Shown here piece after piece: positions 18,861 through 27,554 of a stretch of DNA of 64,000 bases. This stretch comes from UPXZ01 sp049840795. Its GTDB lineage: Bacteria > Bacteroidota > Bacteroidia > Bacteroidales > Paludibacteraceae. Position numbers and translations under genes: made by a program. The notes beneath the pieces are model-generated. The model was given only the letters and a program-made list of their open reading frames with translations, did not search any database and was not told the DNA's origin. The stretch spans positions 119,125 through 183,124 of the forward strand of contig JASGJK010000044.1 of assembly GCA_049840795.1 (NCBI GenBank), written 5' to 3'. The first letter of the stretch is position 1; each line of letters opens with the position of its first letter.

Positions 18861-20030
18861 GTGAATCAACGCTTCTATTCCCTTGATGTATTTCGTGGCG
18901 CCACCGTGGCATTGATGATACTGGTCAATAACCCCGGTAGCTGGCAGCATATCTATACACCGCTGGAGCATGCCCCCTGGCATGGCTGCACGCCTACAGA
19001 CCTGGTATTCCCTTTTTTCCTGTTTGCAGTAGGTAATGCCCTCGCCTTTGTAATGCCCAGGATGGAAAATGCCGGCGCCCCGGTTTTCCTGCGCAAAGTA
19101 TTCAAAAGGGCCGCCCTGATTTTTCTTATCGGCCTGTTTCTCAACTGGTCGCCGTTTGTAAGCTGGCAGGGAGACCACCTGGCCATACGGCATTGGGTAA
19201 GCCCCGCCAACCCCGAAACCGGGGTACGTATCCTGGGCGTACTACAACGTATCGCGCTTTGTTACCTGTTTGCCTCGCTTTCTGTTTATTTCCTGAAACC
19301 ACGCGGCGCTTTTATGGCTGCAGCAGTCTTATTGCTCGGTTACTGGACCCTCTGCCTGCTGGCCAATCCGGCCGACCCCTACAGCATCCAGGGCTGGTTT
19401 GGTACTGCTATCGACAAAAAAATACTGGGCATAGCGCATATGTATAAAGGAGAAGGCATGCCATTTGACCCGGAAGGACTGATGAGCACCCTGCCCGCCA
19501 TCGCCCAGGTCATTTTTGGCTACCTGGCCGGCAGCTATATCATCCGGAAAGGGAAAACGTATGAAATGTGCACCGGGCTTTTTGTCACAGCAGGCATACT
19601 CATCTTTGCCGGCTTCTGCTGGCACCAGGTCTTTCCGATCAATAAAAAAATCTGGACAAGCTCCTATGTGCTCTACACTACCGGGCTGGCCATGATCACA
19701 CTCGGTATATTTATCTACCTCATTGAGCTGAAAGAACGGAAGCCGGGTTTTACCCGCTTTTTCGATGTGTTTGGCAAAAACCCTTTGTTTATTTTCTTCC
19801 TGAGCGGCTTTTTACCGAGGGTGCTGGCATTACTGCGCTGGACAGATCATACAGGCACAGACGGCAAGCCCGTATATACCAGCCCCCTGCCCTGGCTGTA
19901 TGAACATGTCTGCAAAAACATAAGCACCAACCTGAAAAACGGCTCTTTATTGTATGCATTGCTGATGGTAGGCTTTTACTGGTCGGTAGCCTACTGGATG
20001 GACAGGAGGAAGATTTATATTAAAGTCTGA
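18861..20030 (+). CDS. HGSNAT-like membrane acyltransferase (DUF1624/DUF5009 type)
   Basis: About 389 residues with roughly ten membrane helices. The start block (NQRFYSLDVFRGATVALM, WHGCTPTDLVFPFFLFAVG) is the hallmark of heparan-alpha-glucosaminide N-acetyltransferase-like proteins, including the histidine-bearing HGCT segment. No ATG opens the frame; GTG 18861 gives the family-typical N-terminus, and TTG 18843 is an alternative. The family may transfer acetyl groups across the inner membrane onto periplasmic sugars; the true acceptor here is unknown. It stands alone and is followed by a period-7 repeat spacer. Confidence 0.82.
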   Translation: MNQRFYSLDVFRGATVALMILVNNPGSWQHIYTPLEHAPWHGCTPTDLVFPFFLFAVGNALAFVMPRMENAGAPVFLRKVFKRAALIFLIGLFLNWSPFVSWQGDHLAIRHWVSPANPETGVRILGVLQRIALCYLFASLSVYFLKPRGAFMAAAVLLLGYWTLCLLANPADPYSIQGWFGTAIDKKILGIAHMYKGEGMPFDPEGLMSTLPAIAQVIFGYLAGSYIIRKGKTYEMCTGLFVTAGILIFAGFCWHQVFPINKKIWTSSYVLYTTGLAMITLGIFIYLIELKERKPGFTRFFDVFGKNPLFIFFLSGFLPRVLALLRWTDHTGTDGKPVYTSPLPWLYEHVCKNISTNLKNGSLLYALLMVGFYWSVAYWMDRRKIYIKV

Positions 20031-20040
20031 TGATGGTAAT

Positions 20041-20249
20041 AAAGTCAAAAGTTAAAATCAAACCAGCAGCCGGTAATAATTAATACTACTAATTTCAGTT
20101 GCTACATCCAGGATATATGATTTTTTAAGCACCCGGCTTTTGTACTGCTATCGGGCTTCGGGTGTGTCACTCACTTGTACAGCATAACACTTTTGGGCAC
20201 TGGTACCGTGCCGTATTTTGACTTTTGAATTTTTACCTTTGAATTCTTT
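20041..20249. repeat. Spacer with complementary period-7 arms
   Basis: The left arm at 20041-20063 (units such as aaagtca, aaagtta) and the right arm at about 20213-20249 (units ttttgac, ttttgaa) are partly complementary and built of degenerate 7-nt units. The centre, about 150 bases, has no gene. The right arm runs up to the ATG of the metallophosphoesterase gene. Confidence 0.6.
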
Positions 20250-21344
20250 ATGATCCGAAAATTTCTGCAGAAAATATTAAAAGTACCGGTAACGCGTATC
20301 GCTAACCGCATTTCATCGGCGCCTGTAAAAGAAGATGTATTTGCATCGCTGGATTATGTACTGAAAGAAATCCGCAAAGGCAATGAAACAGAAGGGCTGG
20401 TGCTGCCTTTTGATATGCGGGCCGGCCGTTTTATCATATTCTCCGACCAGCATAAAGGCACACGCGATGATGCTGATGATTTTACCCTGGCTGAAAAAAA
20501 CTACCTGGCCGCACTGGACCATTATTATGATAACCAGTTTACCTATATCAACCTGGGAGATTGTGAAGAGCTATGGGAAAACACCCCCGACGCGGTAATG
20601 AAAGTCAACAAACCCGTCTTGCAGTCGGAAGCCCGTTTCCTGGCGCAAAACCGCTATTACCGCATTTTCGGCAACCACGATCTGGAATGGAAATACCCTT
20701 TCCAGCAAATGATTTACCTGAAACCCGTTTTTGGCGATGGCCTTAAAGTATATGAAGCCATTGAATTGCAGACACAATATAAAAACAGCACTTATTCTGT
20801 ATTCCTGGCGCATGGCCACCAGGGCGATAAACGCAGCGACGGCAACCCGTTCAGCACCTGGGTAGTGGCAGCCATATGGACCCCCATCCAGCGATTCCTG
20901 GAAATCAATATCAACACTACCTCCGATTCATTTGAACTCGTAGACGCGCATAATATCATCATGCACGACTGGTGTGCCACGCAAAAGCAAATGATTTTTA
21001 TATCCGGGCATACCCACAAACCTGTTTTTACTTCCTTAGACCATATCGACCTGCTGAATCACGAACTGGAAACAGCACGGCTGGCCAATGATGCAGCAGC
21101 CATTCAGAAAATTGAAAACGATATTGCCTTGTATTCAAAACAATATGAAGGAAAACAATTTGTAAAAACCACTGCGTATCCCTGTTATTTTAATACCGGT
21201 TGCTGTTGCTTTGAAGATGGAGATATCACAGGCATTGAAATAGCTGATGGGTATATCCGGCTTATTAAATGGGAATCTGCAAATGGCGGCAATCCGCAAA
21301 GAAGCGTGCTGCAGGAATCGCCGCTGTCCTATATTTTTGATTAA
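20250..21344 (+). CDS. Metallophosphoesterase family protein
   Basis: A 364-residue soluble protein with all calcineurin-like metal motifs in order: FSDQHKGT (D-x-H), NLGDCEELWE (GD-x), FGNHDLEW (GNHD), FLAHGHQGD and ISGHTHKP (GHxH). The long C-terminal helical part (LNHELETARLANDAAAIQKI) is unlike the compact UDP-diacylglucosamine hydrolase LpxH and fits a broader phosphoesterase group; the substrate is unknown. The start at ATG 20250 lies directly after a period-7 repeat arm. It converges on the TPR/VWA pair over a shared terminator. Confidence 0.8.
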   Translation: MIRKFLQKILKVPVTRIANRISSAPVKEDVFASLDYVLKEIRKGNETEGLVLPFDMRAGRFIIFSDQHKGTRDDADDFTLAEKNYLAALDHYYDNQFTYINLGDCEELWENTPDAVMKVNKPVLQSEARFLAQNRYYRIFGNHDLEWKYPFQQMIYLKPVFGDGLKVYEAIELQTQYKNSTYSVFLAHGHQGDKRSDGNPFSTWVVAAIWTPIQRFLEININTTSDSFELVDAHNIIMHDWCATQKQMIFISGHTHKPVFTSLDHIDLLNHELETARLANDAAAIQKIENDIALYSKQYEGKQFVKTTAYPCYFNTGCCCFEDGDITGIEIADGYIRLIKWESANGGNPQRSVLQESPLSYIFD

Positions 21345-21354
21345 TTGCCACGTT

Positions 21355-21405
21355 AAAGAGAAGAGAGAAGTCAAGTCTTTGAGACTTGACTTCTCTCTTC
21401 TCTTT
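21355..21405. terminator. Bidirectional terminator, 24-bp perfect stem
   Basis: Arms at 21355-21378 and 21382-21405 pair perfectly over 24 bases around a TTG loop. It serves the convergent metallophosphoesterase and TPR genes and overlaps the TPR stop codon by two bases. The core GAAGTCAAGTCT is shared with the terminator at 40.4 kb. Confidence 0.85.
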
Positions 21406-22057
21406 ACCAGTCCTTATCCGGCTTATTCGGTGCGGGGCTTCCCTTTTGCATCTTTTGCTGTATCTCCTTTTCTTTTTGCTGCAGGGCTTTGAGTAGTTGT
21501 TCCACCTGCTGCTTATTGAGTTTGCTTTGTGGCTGTTGCTGCTGGGGCTGATCCTGCGGTTTCTGCTTTTTATCCTGTTGCTTGTCTTTTTTGTCTTTAT
21601 CTTCTTTATTCTTTTGCTGCTCCTGCTGTTTTTTTAATTCCATAATAGCCTTCTGCAGGTTCTCCCTGGCATCATTGTCATTGGGATCCAGCTTTAAAGA
21701 TTCTTTCCACGCATCAATGCTCTCCTGCAACTTTTGTTGCTTGCTTAAAGCCACGCCTTTATTATAGAACGCTTTTTCCCGGACAGGTTTGTTTTTTGAG
21801 CTGTTAATGATATTGTCGTACGACTGCACCGCTTCTTCCGGTTTATCAGTACGGAACAAGGCATTGCCGTTATTGTAATTGGCAGTGGCATTTTGCGGAT
21901 CGGCAGCCAGGGCCTTCTGGTATTCCTGCTGTGAAGCAGGATAGTTTTTCTGTTTATACAACTCATTGCCCCGGTGTATAGCTGCATCATTTTTCTGCGC
22001 AGCCAGGTGGCTTGCATAAGCCAGGGTAATAGATAATATGGTAATATATTTTTTCAG
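21404..22057 (-). CDS. Exported TPR protein (BatC-like)
   Basis: A 217-residue protein if it begins at CTG 22057, which overlaps the TGA of the preceding VWA gene as CTGA, in place of the usual ATGA. That start yields a good signal peptide (KKYITILSITLAYASHLAAQ). Two or three TPR units follow (NDAAIHRGNELYKQKNYPAS, ANYNNGNALFRTDKPEEAVQ, AFYNKGVALSKQQKLQESI), then a very Q/K-rich low-complexity tail (about residues 140-217). TPR partners of VWA proteins occur in aerotolerance-type (Bat) operons. A TTG 96 bases downstream would lose the signal. Confidence 0.75.
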   Translation of the reverse strand: MKKYITILSITLAYASHLAAQKNDAAIHRGNELYKQKNYPASQQEYQKALAADPQNATANYNNGNALFRTDKPEEAVQSYDNIINSSKNKPVREKAFYNKGVALSKQQKLQESIDAWKESLKLDPNDNDARENLQKAIMELKKQQEQQKNKEDKDKKDKQQDKKQKPQDQPQQQQPQSKLNKQQVEQLLKALQQKEKEIQQKMQKGSPAPNKPDKDW

Positions 22058-23055
22058 GCCAGTTTCATTTTACGTTCCGGAATTAATGTCTCCGCCAGCA
22101 ACAACAACAGGGCTGCCGCCAGGAACCATTGGAAATAGCTGACGTAATCAGCAAAAGATTTATCACTGGTGCTCTTTTGTTCTATGGTAGCCAGCTGGGC
22201 GTTTATTTTTGCCGCGGCATCATCCACATCATCCAGCCGGATATAAATGCCGTTGGTATTTTGTGCCAGCTGCTGCAATTCCGCTTCATTCAATTTGGTA
22301 ATAATGGTATTACCCTGCTCATCTTTGCGCGATTCATTGGTGGTATGATCAATGATAGGAGAACCTTCAGGAGAACCAATGCCCACCGTGTTGATCATTA
22401 CTCCATTCTGTGCCAGCGACTGCGCCATTTTCAATGCCTCGGGATCATGATCCTCGCCATCGGATATCAATACGATGGATTTATATTTTCTTTCTTTGCT
22501 ATTGAATCCGCTGCTGGATATCTTCAGCGCTTCGCCAATGACTGTACCCTGTGTGGGCACTGCATCCGGGCCTGCATTCTGAAGATACATGCGTGCAGCA
22601 CCATGATCTGTAGTAAGCGGCATCTGCATATAAGCTCTTCCGGCAAACAACACCAGGCCAATGCGGTCGTTGTCCATTTTGTCCATGAGCTTGGTCACCA
22701 GCTGCTTGGCCCTTTCCAGCCGGTTGGGTTTAACATCTTCCGCCAGCATGCTATTGCTTACGTCAAGTGCTACCATTACATCCACGCCTTTCCTGTTTAC
22801 CGTATCGGCCACGCCTGGCTGCTGCAGGTTAGCAGCCCCTATTACCAGCAGTGCAAAAGCCAACAGCTGCAAAATAAATTTTAATGCAAACCTGCGGGCA
22901 GCATAATTTTTGACCAGCTCCGCCACCAGTTTACAATCTCCTATTCTTCCCTGCATCTTTTTCTTCCACCGCAATACCCAGATAAAAAGCAATACCAGCA
23001 GGGGCAATGCAGCCAGTCCAATTAGAAACTCTATATGCTGAAATCGAAAATTCAT
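22054..23055 (-). CDS. VWA-domain membrane protein (BatB-like)
   Basis: A 333-residue protein with two N-terminal membrane helices (IEFLIGLAALPLLVLLFIWV; FALKFILQLLAFALLVIGAA), a von Willebrand A domain from about residue 88 with an intact MIDAS (DVSNS, then T in the PLTTDHG segment, and SDGED), and a C-terminal helix (FLAAALLLLLAETLIP). This is the BatA/BatB layout, an inner-membrane protein with a periplasmic metal-ion adhesion site. It overlaps the TPR gene by four bases. The upstream genes of a full Bat operon (MoxR ATPase, DUF58) are not next to it: the next 247 bases upstream are non-coding. Confidence 0.85.
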   Translation of the reverse strand: MNFRFQHIEFLIGLAALPLLVLLFIWVLRWKKKMQGRIGDCKLVAELVKNYAARRFALKFILQLLAFALLVIGAANLQQPGVADTVNRKGVDVMVALDVSNSMLAEDVKPNRLERAKQLVTKLMDKMDNDRIGLVLFAGRAYMQMPLTTDHGAARMYLQNAGPDAVPTQGTVIGEALKISSSGFNSKERKYKSIVLISDGEDHDPEALKMAQSLAQNGVMINTVGIGSPEGSPIIDHTTNESRKDEQGNTIITKLNEAELQQLAQNTNGIYIRLDDVDDAAAKINAQLATIEQKSTSDKSFADYVSYFQWFLAAALLLLLAETLIPERKMKLA

Positions 23056-23302
23056 TTTTATTGCATCGATGCAAAATACAAAGCTGTTTTAAAAAAATGA
23101 AATTACATGGCAGACACAGAAAAAAGCATACCAATTAAAACTTTGGGAAATATTTATTTGGAGTTTTTCCAGTCTTCGAGAAGCACTTCCCACCCATTCC
23201 GCCAGGCAAAATACACACAAAGCGGAACTATCCTGGATGCAAACCATTTCGAATTTGTATTATTCCAGCTATGGACTGCCGGCTAAAAGACTCTTAACTA
23301 TA

Positions 23303-24148
23303 TCATTTCTTCCCGTTGAAAAATCCCATATCCTGTAATATGTCTTTCAATATGGCCAGCCGCACCTGTTTCAGGTCATAATCATGATTGGGTGCCACCA
23401 GCTCCAGCACAAAAAAATAAGGATGGCGGTTTTCCTCTATCCAGCCCACTATCCAGCCCACTCCATTGCCTTTAGGATCATAACCCCAACCGGTTTTATA
23501 GCTCAGCTTATAGTTGGCATTGTCTTCCTGCAGCATCACATTGCGTACCACCTGCTGCGTGCTTTTAAAAAAAGGCAACTGGTCGAAATATAATTTTTTC
23601 ACCAGGCCCAGCTGTTCATCGGCAGTGATCTTTACAGAGTTATCCAGCCAGAATGTGTCTATATTATTTCCTATTTTGAACTTACCATATCGCTGCCCGT
23701 AGCCCAGCGTATCCAGCCAGCGTTGCATACTGTCTTTGCCTATACGCCGCGCCACTTCCTGGTAATACGGTACCGCCGATACTTTGAATGCTTCCTTCAT
23801 AGACAAGTCTTTATTCCAGTCGGGGTTGGACCGCGTAATACCATCCCATTTAATTACCATGTTTTCATTGCTGATAGCACCTGTCTGTAGCCCTATCAGG
23901 GAGTTAACAATTTTAAAAGTGGAAGCCGGCAGGCGGGCGCTGTCTTTGAAATCTGCCATATTATAAATGGTAAATTGCCCCTGCGTGTTATCAAAGAGGC
24001 CGAAACAACCGGTCAGGCCTGTGCTGTCGAAATACTTTTTTATATGGTTGTCTTCGGTAACGTTATTAGCGTTGCAGGCTGAAAAGCCCCAACCGGCGGT
24101 TATACAGAAAAGCGCCACAATTGAACAGGATGAGCGTATGCTAACCAT
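23303..24148 (-). CDS. Class D (OXA-type) beta-lactamase-like lipoprotein
   Basis: 281 residues from ATG 24148. The signal ends in a lipobox (F-S-A-C, Cys25), so it is probably lipid-anchored. All class D active-site boxes are present: S76-T-F-K79 in LPASTFKI, S124-A-V126, K218-T-G220 in YKTGWG, plus FWLDN and WIVGW. The classical YGN box is less clear (near 157-161, KFKIGN). It could hydrolyse beta-lactams or be a penicillin-binding relative; the intact boxes favour an enzyme. No mobile element or integron is adjacent, so it looks like a resident chromosomal gene. Confidence 0.85.
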   Translation of the reverse strand: MVSIRSSCSIVALFCITAGWGFSACNANNVTEDNHIKKYFDSTGLTGCFGLFDNTQGQFTIYNMADFKDSARLPASTFKIVNSLIGLQTGAISNENMVIKWDGITRSNPDWNKDLSMKEAFKVSAVPYYQEVARRIGKDSMQRWLDTLGYGQRYGKFKIGNNIDTFWLDNSVKITADEQLGLVKKLYFDQLPFFKSTQQVVRNVMLQEDNANYKLSYKTGWGYDPKGNGVGWIVGWIEENRHPYFFVLELVAPNHDYDLKQVRLAILKDILQDMGFFNGKK

Positions 24149-24180
24149 GCAAAAATTTTGGCAAAGGTAAAGCGATGAGG

Positions 24181-24313
24181 GGAAACACAACAGATTAAAA
24201 TCCGTTATTACCAAATGAACCGATGCTACGCATCTTTGAATTGTGTCAGGTGTTGTGTGCTGCGTGTTGGGTAAGATCGGGCCATTAACTAACAGCTGCA
24301 GGCCCAACAAAGA
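24181..24313 (+). repeat. About 130-nt intergenic repeat, copy 1
   Basis: The first of two similar copies (the other at 25142-25269, same orientation). It starts with an ACACAAC block, has an imperfect GATT-AATC hairpin and a GATGC-TAC-GCATC hairpin, then 7-nt units (gtgttgt, gtgctgc, gtgttgg) and the shared end GGCCATTAACTA. It lies upstream of the beta-lactamase start; no gene is seen. Confidence 0.65.
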
Positions 24314-24432
24314 AGCCGGAACATGTCACCACCAAAGGCCTTCGGCAAATGACACATTTTTACCAGCCGGCCACGTAATAAAAATGGCCATGCAAGCCAG
24401 GTGCATGGCCATACTTTTTTATCAGCAACATA

Positions 24433-24894
24433 TTATTTTCTTACCAGGGTGGTAACAGTTGTACAGGAGGTACCGTTGTAATTGTCATATACTGTCAGTT
24501 TCATGGTATTATTATCTAACTGGGTCACAGAGGCTGTGCTACCATCAATGACAATCGTATTGCCATCAGCAGAGAGTGCCCAGTCTGCTTGAATAGGCTG
24601 GTCATCATCTCCATCACATTTCAGGGAGCCATAGTTGACTTCAAGAACACCGCCTGTTTTAAAACTATAATAGTTATCCTTGTCGCAGTCAGGCGCAAAC
24701 TTATAAGGATCTTCATCCTTTATGCCATCACTGTTATAATCAAATATAGCAGGTGTGGTGATTTCCGAAATAATCTGCCAGTTGCCAATAATCAATTCCT
24801 GCCTTGTTTTAGCCGCATCTTTTTTACTGCAGGAAAAGGAAGTAATAGCCAGTAAAGCCAATAGGGAAGCATTGAATAGTCTTTTTAATTGCAT
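24433..24894 (-). CDS. Lipocalin-like hypothetical lipoprotein
   Basis: 153 residues from ATG 24894, chosen because it gives a signal with lipobox (L-A-I-T-S-F-S-C). After a short polar linker, the body begins ELIIGNWQIISEI, the pattern of Bacteroidota lipocalin-like/DUF5004-type small lipoproteins, and alternates strands to a TVTTLVRK end. Two cysteines late in the sequence (TSCTTV and SLKCDGDD) may form a disulphide. Function is unknown. It is bracketed by the two copies of a roughly 130-nt intergenic repeat. Confidence 0.6.
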   Translation of the reverse strand: MQLKRLFNASLLALLAITSFSCSKKDAAKTRQELIIGNWQIISEITTPAIFDYNSDGIKDEDPYKFAPDCDKDNYYSFKTGGVLEVNYGSLKCDGDDDQPIQADWALSADGNTIVIDGSTASVTQLDNNTMKLTVYDNYNGTSCTTVTTLVRK

Positions 24895-25141
24895 AAGATT
24901 GGATTTAAAAGTTAGTAATAGAAGAAATGCAGCTATCAAACGGAAGTACAAATCAATTATTGAAACCTGCGTGGCTGTAAAATAAATATTTATACTTCGC
25001 TTATTTATCTCCGTGATGAGTAAGAATAAACAGATTATGGAATTATCTACTAGCCGGAAGCATATTTAAGAAAGATGGGGGAATAGTATTTATTACTTAC
25101 CAGAGATGAGTAATCCCCCGGTTTGTGAGATACGCGACCCG

Positions 25142-25269
25142 GGGAACACAACGGATTACAATCCGCTGTTACAAAATAGATCGATGCTATCAATCTTTGG
25201 ATTCTGTTGGGTGTTGGGTGCTGGGTAAGACCAGGCCATTAACTAGCAGCCGTTGGCTCAACCAAGAAC
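25142..25269 (+). repeat. About 130-nt intergenic repeat, copy 2
   Basis: Copy 2 carries a cleaner GGATT-AC-AATCC hairpin and a GATCGAT-GCT-ATCAATC hairpin at the same places as copy 1, then 7-nt units (gtgttgg, gtgctgg) and the same GGCCATTAACTA end. The 445-base gap that holds it (24895-25339) contains no gene. Confidence 0.65.
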
Positions 25270-25335
25270 CCTCAACTCAGAACTTCAAACTTTCAACGCA
25301 GTACAGGCAGACTACAAACTACCAACTATGAACTA
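25266..25335 (+). repeat. A/C-rich period-7 array downstream of repeat copy 2
   Basis: About ten degenerate 7-nt units (for example caaacta, ccaacta) run up to the trehalase stop. They are partly complementary to the T/G-rich units at about 25204-25229 inside copy 2, so the two can pair. Confidence 0.55.
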
Positions 25336-25339
25336 GAGA

Positions 25340-26929
25340 CTATTTCCCATACTTCGCTGCCAGCTTCAGGAATACGCCGTTGGTCCAGCCAAAACCATCC
25401 TGTGCAGGATATTCACCACCGCCTGCGACTGTCTTTGTATCCACCACATTGTATTTTTCCATCAGCTTACCAGTCTGGTCAAATACCTGCGTGTTGAGCC
25501 TAAGCCAGCGTATGGCAATTTCCCTGGCCAGTTCTTTCTGCCCGCAGCGATCCATGCCCCATACACTCATCCATTGCAGCGGCGCCCATCCGTTGGGTGC
25601 ATCCCATTGCTGGCCGGTATTGTTTTCGGTGGTAACAATACCTCCGTCTTTCAGCAGCTTTGCCTTTATAACAGGCGCCACCCGGCTGGCCAGCAGGCTC
25701 ATATAATCCAGTTTCTGTTCAAAAAAACAGAAGGGGTATATGCCAGCAGGCGTAACAAGAGTGGATTGCCTTTGCGTTACAAAATCATAATCAGTATAAA
25801 AGCCAATGTTTTTGTTCCAGCAGTATTTATCAATGGCATTCAACCTTGCAGCAGCTTTTCTGCGGTAGAGCAGTACAGCACTGTCGTTATGCGCCAGCAA
25901 TTGTCCACGGGCAATGGTCAGTTCAAGTTTATACAAAAGACAATTAAGGTCTACCGGCACAATATTAATAGTTTGTATGCTGCCCAGGGTCTTCTTATCT
26001 GCCAGCCAGCGGCTGCTGAAATCCCACCCGCTGGCTGCCGCCGCACGAATGTCGCGGAGTATCCTGCCCGCCTTCCCTTCTGCATATCTTGAATCAACCG
26101 ACTGAACATCTTCATAGTAAGCCTCGGGGCGGGGTGTTTCGGCGTCATCCCAATAACGGTTCAGCAAACTGCCGTCTTTCATCTTTACCACACACTTGTT
26201 TGCCTGCAGAGGTTTTAATTTCTCTGCTCCTTCCATCCAGTAACGATATTCTTTTTCCAATGCCGGCAGGTAGGATGCGTATATGGCATCGCCTTTTATC
26301 TCGGCCAGCATTTCCACCATCAGGCTGAAAAATGGCGGTTGTGATCTGCTGAGATAATAAGACCGGTTGCCATTGGGTATATGACCATAGTTGTTTACCA
26401 GGTGGGCAAAATTTTTTACCATATTCTCCAGCAGATCATATTCCCCGTCTTCTTTTAAACCCAGCATGGTAAAGTAGCTGTCCCAGTAATATATTTCCCT
26501 GAAACGGCCGCCCGGTACCACATACGGATAAGGAAGCGCCAGTAGTGAATTGCCCTCCGACACAGCCGAGTCTGCATTCCTTCTCAATACCGACCATAGA
26601 TTTTTTATGTGCTGGCGTATATCTTTTTCTTTGCTGGTATAATTGATCTGCGGTGTTGCAGGGAGTTCAAAATTTTCTTCCACAAATAATTTAAGCGAAA
26701 AACGGATGGCAGGATTGCTGATAATTTTATTATACTCCGCCACTATTTCTGCAGGTGATTTTTTAGGGATACAATCGGCAAATGTCTTGCTATCCGGGAA
26801 TATCCGGGCCATTTGCACATCATGGAAAAGACGCCCGTAAATTTTATCGGGCGTTAGGGGCGCCTGCCCGTTGGCACATGCCAGTAATAAAAAAATACTC
26901 CCTGTTATTAAGATGGATTTCCTCCTCAT
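25340..26929 (-). CDS. Trehalase (GH37), exported lipoprotein
   Basis: 529 residues with the GH37 signatures PGGRFREIYYWDSYF (about 143-157) and QWDAPNGWAPLQW (about 440), and the catalytic acid in the region RDIRAAAASGWDFSSRW. The signal ends in a lipobox (L-L-A-C, Cys18), which suggests attachment to a membrane in the periplasm. It splits alpha,alpha-trehalose to two glucose units; the glucokinase gene 30 kb away could take up the product. It follows the Lrp gene on the same strand, separated by a repeat spacer. Confidence 0.93.
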   Translation of the reverse strand: MRRKSILITGSIFLLLACANGQAPLTPDKIYGRLFHDVQMARIFPDSKTFADCIPKKSPAEIVAEYNKIISNPAIRFSLKLFVEENFELPATPQINYTSKEKDIRQHIKNLWSVLRRNADSAVSEGNSLLALPYPYVVPGGRFREIYYWDSYFTMLGLKEDGEYDLLENMVKNFAHLVNNYGHIPNGNRSYYLSRSQPPFFSLMVEMLAEIKGDAIYASYLPALEKEYRYWMEGAEKLKPLQANKCVVKMKDGSLLNRYWDDAETPRPEAYYEDVQSVDSRYAEGKAGRILRDIRAAAASGWDFSSRWLADKKTLGSIQTINIVPVDLNCLLYKLELTIARGQLLAHNDSAVLLYRRKAAARLNAIDKYCWNKNIGFYTDYDFVTQRQSTLVTPAGIYPFCFFEQKLDYMSLLASRVAPVIKAKLLKDGGIVTTENNTGQQWDAPNGWAPLQWMSVWGMDRCGQKELAREIAIRWLRLNTQVFDQTGKLMEKYNVVDTKTVAGGGEYPAQDGFGWTNGVFLKLAAKYGK

Positions 26930-26937
26930 AACAGCAA

Positions 26938-27050
26938 GTTAGTTGATTAGTTGCTTAGTTGATCCTTTGGCTAGTTATGCGGATAGCTGAACAGCCGGTC
27001 AACTGATCAACCAAGCAACTAAGGAACCAATCAACCAGGCCACCAACCCC
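26938..27050. repeat. Spacer with complementary period-8 arms
   Basis: The left arm 26938-26979 is built of 8-nt units (tagttgat, tagttgct, tagttgat) and the right arm about 26999-27050 of their complement type (caaccaag, caactaag). A short GC-rich centre separates them. The whole 120-base gap between the lrp stop and the trehalase start can fold into one imperfect stem. Confidence 0.65.
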
Positions 27051-27520
27051 TACTTCAGCAGACCGAGGTCCGGCTGCGCATACTTATACACTTTGAAATA
27101 AATAGTTGTCTTTGTCTGGTGTACCCCTTCCAGCCGTGATATCTCATTGATAAACTCCACCAGGTGTTCGTTGTTGCGGCACATCACATCCACTTCCAGG
27201 TCATAGTCGCCCGACGTGCCGGCCAGGAAACTCACTTCCGGCATTTTGGCTATTTTTTGTGCAATCTTTTCTTTCAGCGTGGCCGGACGGATGTATACGG
27301 CTATATGCGCATAAGAATTAAACCCTACTTTATCCGGGTTTACACGGCCTATAATGTTAATAGTACCGTCTTCAATCAGTTTGTTAAATCGTGTGCGGAC
27401 AGTGCCTATAGATACCTTCAGCTTCTGGGCAATTACAGTAAAGGACATCCGCCCGTCTTTTTGCAGGCAGGATAAAATAGCGAAGTCCAGTTCATCCAGC
27501 GTAATTGAGCTTTTTTCCAT
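27050..27520 (-). CDS. Lrp/AsnC family transcription regulator
   Basis: 156 residues: an N-terminal winged helix-turn-helix (LDELDFAILSCLQKDGRMSF, KLKVSIGTVRTRFNKL) and a C-terminal RAM/AsnC ligand-binding domain (EVSFLAGTSGDYDLEVDVM). It is read divergently from the pyrimidine-catabolism cluster, 102 bases away, so local control of that cluster, possibly sensing beta-alanine or another amino acid, is likely. That role is inferred from position. A perfect palindrome in the shared gap is a candidate binding site. Confidence 0.9.
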   Translation of the reverse strand: MEKSSITLDELDFAILSCLQKDGRMSFTVIAQKLKVSIGTVRTRFNKLIEDGTINIIGRVNPDKVGFNSYAHIAVYIRPATLKEKIAQKIAKMPEVSFLAGTSGDYDLEVDVMCRNNEHLVEFINEISRLEGVHQTKTTIYFKVYKYAQPDLGLLK

Positions 27521-27535
27521 AACAATCCGGGTCTA

Positions 27536-27554
27536 AAAATAATGCTATTATTTT
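27536..27554. promoter_or_regulatory. Candidate Lrp operator: perfect palindrome between divergent genes
   Basis: AAAATAAT-GCT-ATTATTTT has 8-base perfect arms (27536-27543, 27547-27554). It lies in the 102-base gap between lrp and the semialdehyde dehydrogenase gene, 16 bases from the lrp ATG. Size and AT-richness suit an Lrp-type site; binding is inferred. Confidence 0.4.

Noticed and set aside
24143..24313. Mobile origin of the beta-lactamase by the 130-nt repeat
   Set aside because: The repeats flank the neighbouring lipoprotein gene, not the beta-lactamase, and no transposase or attC-like site is present.
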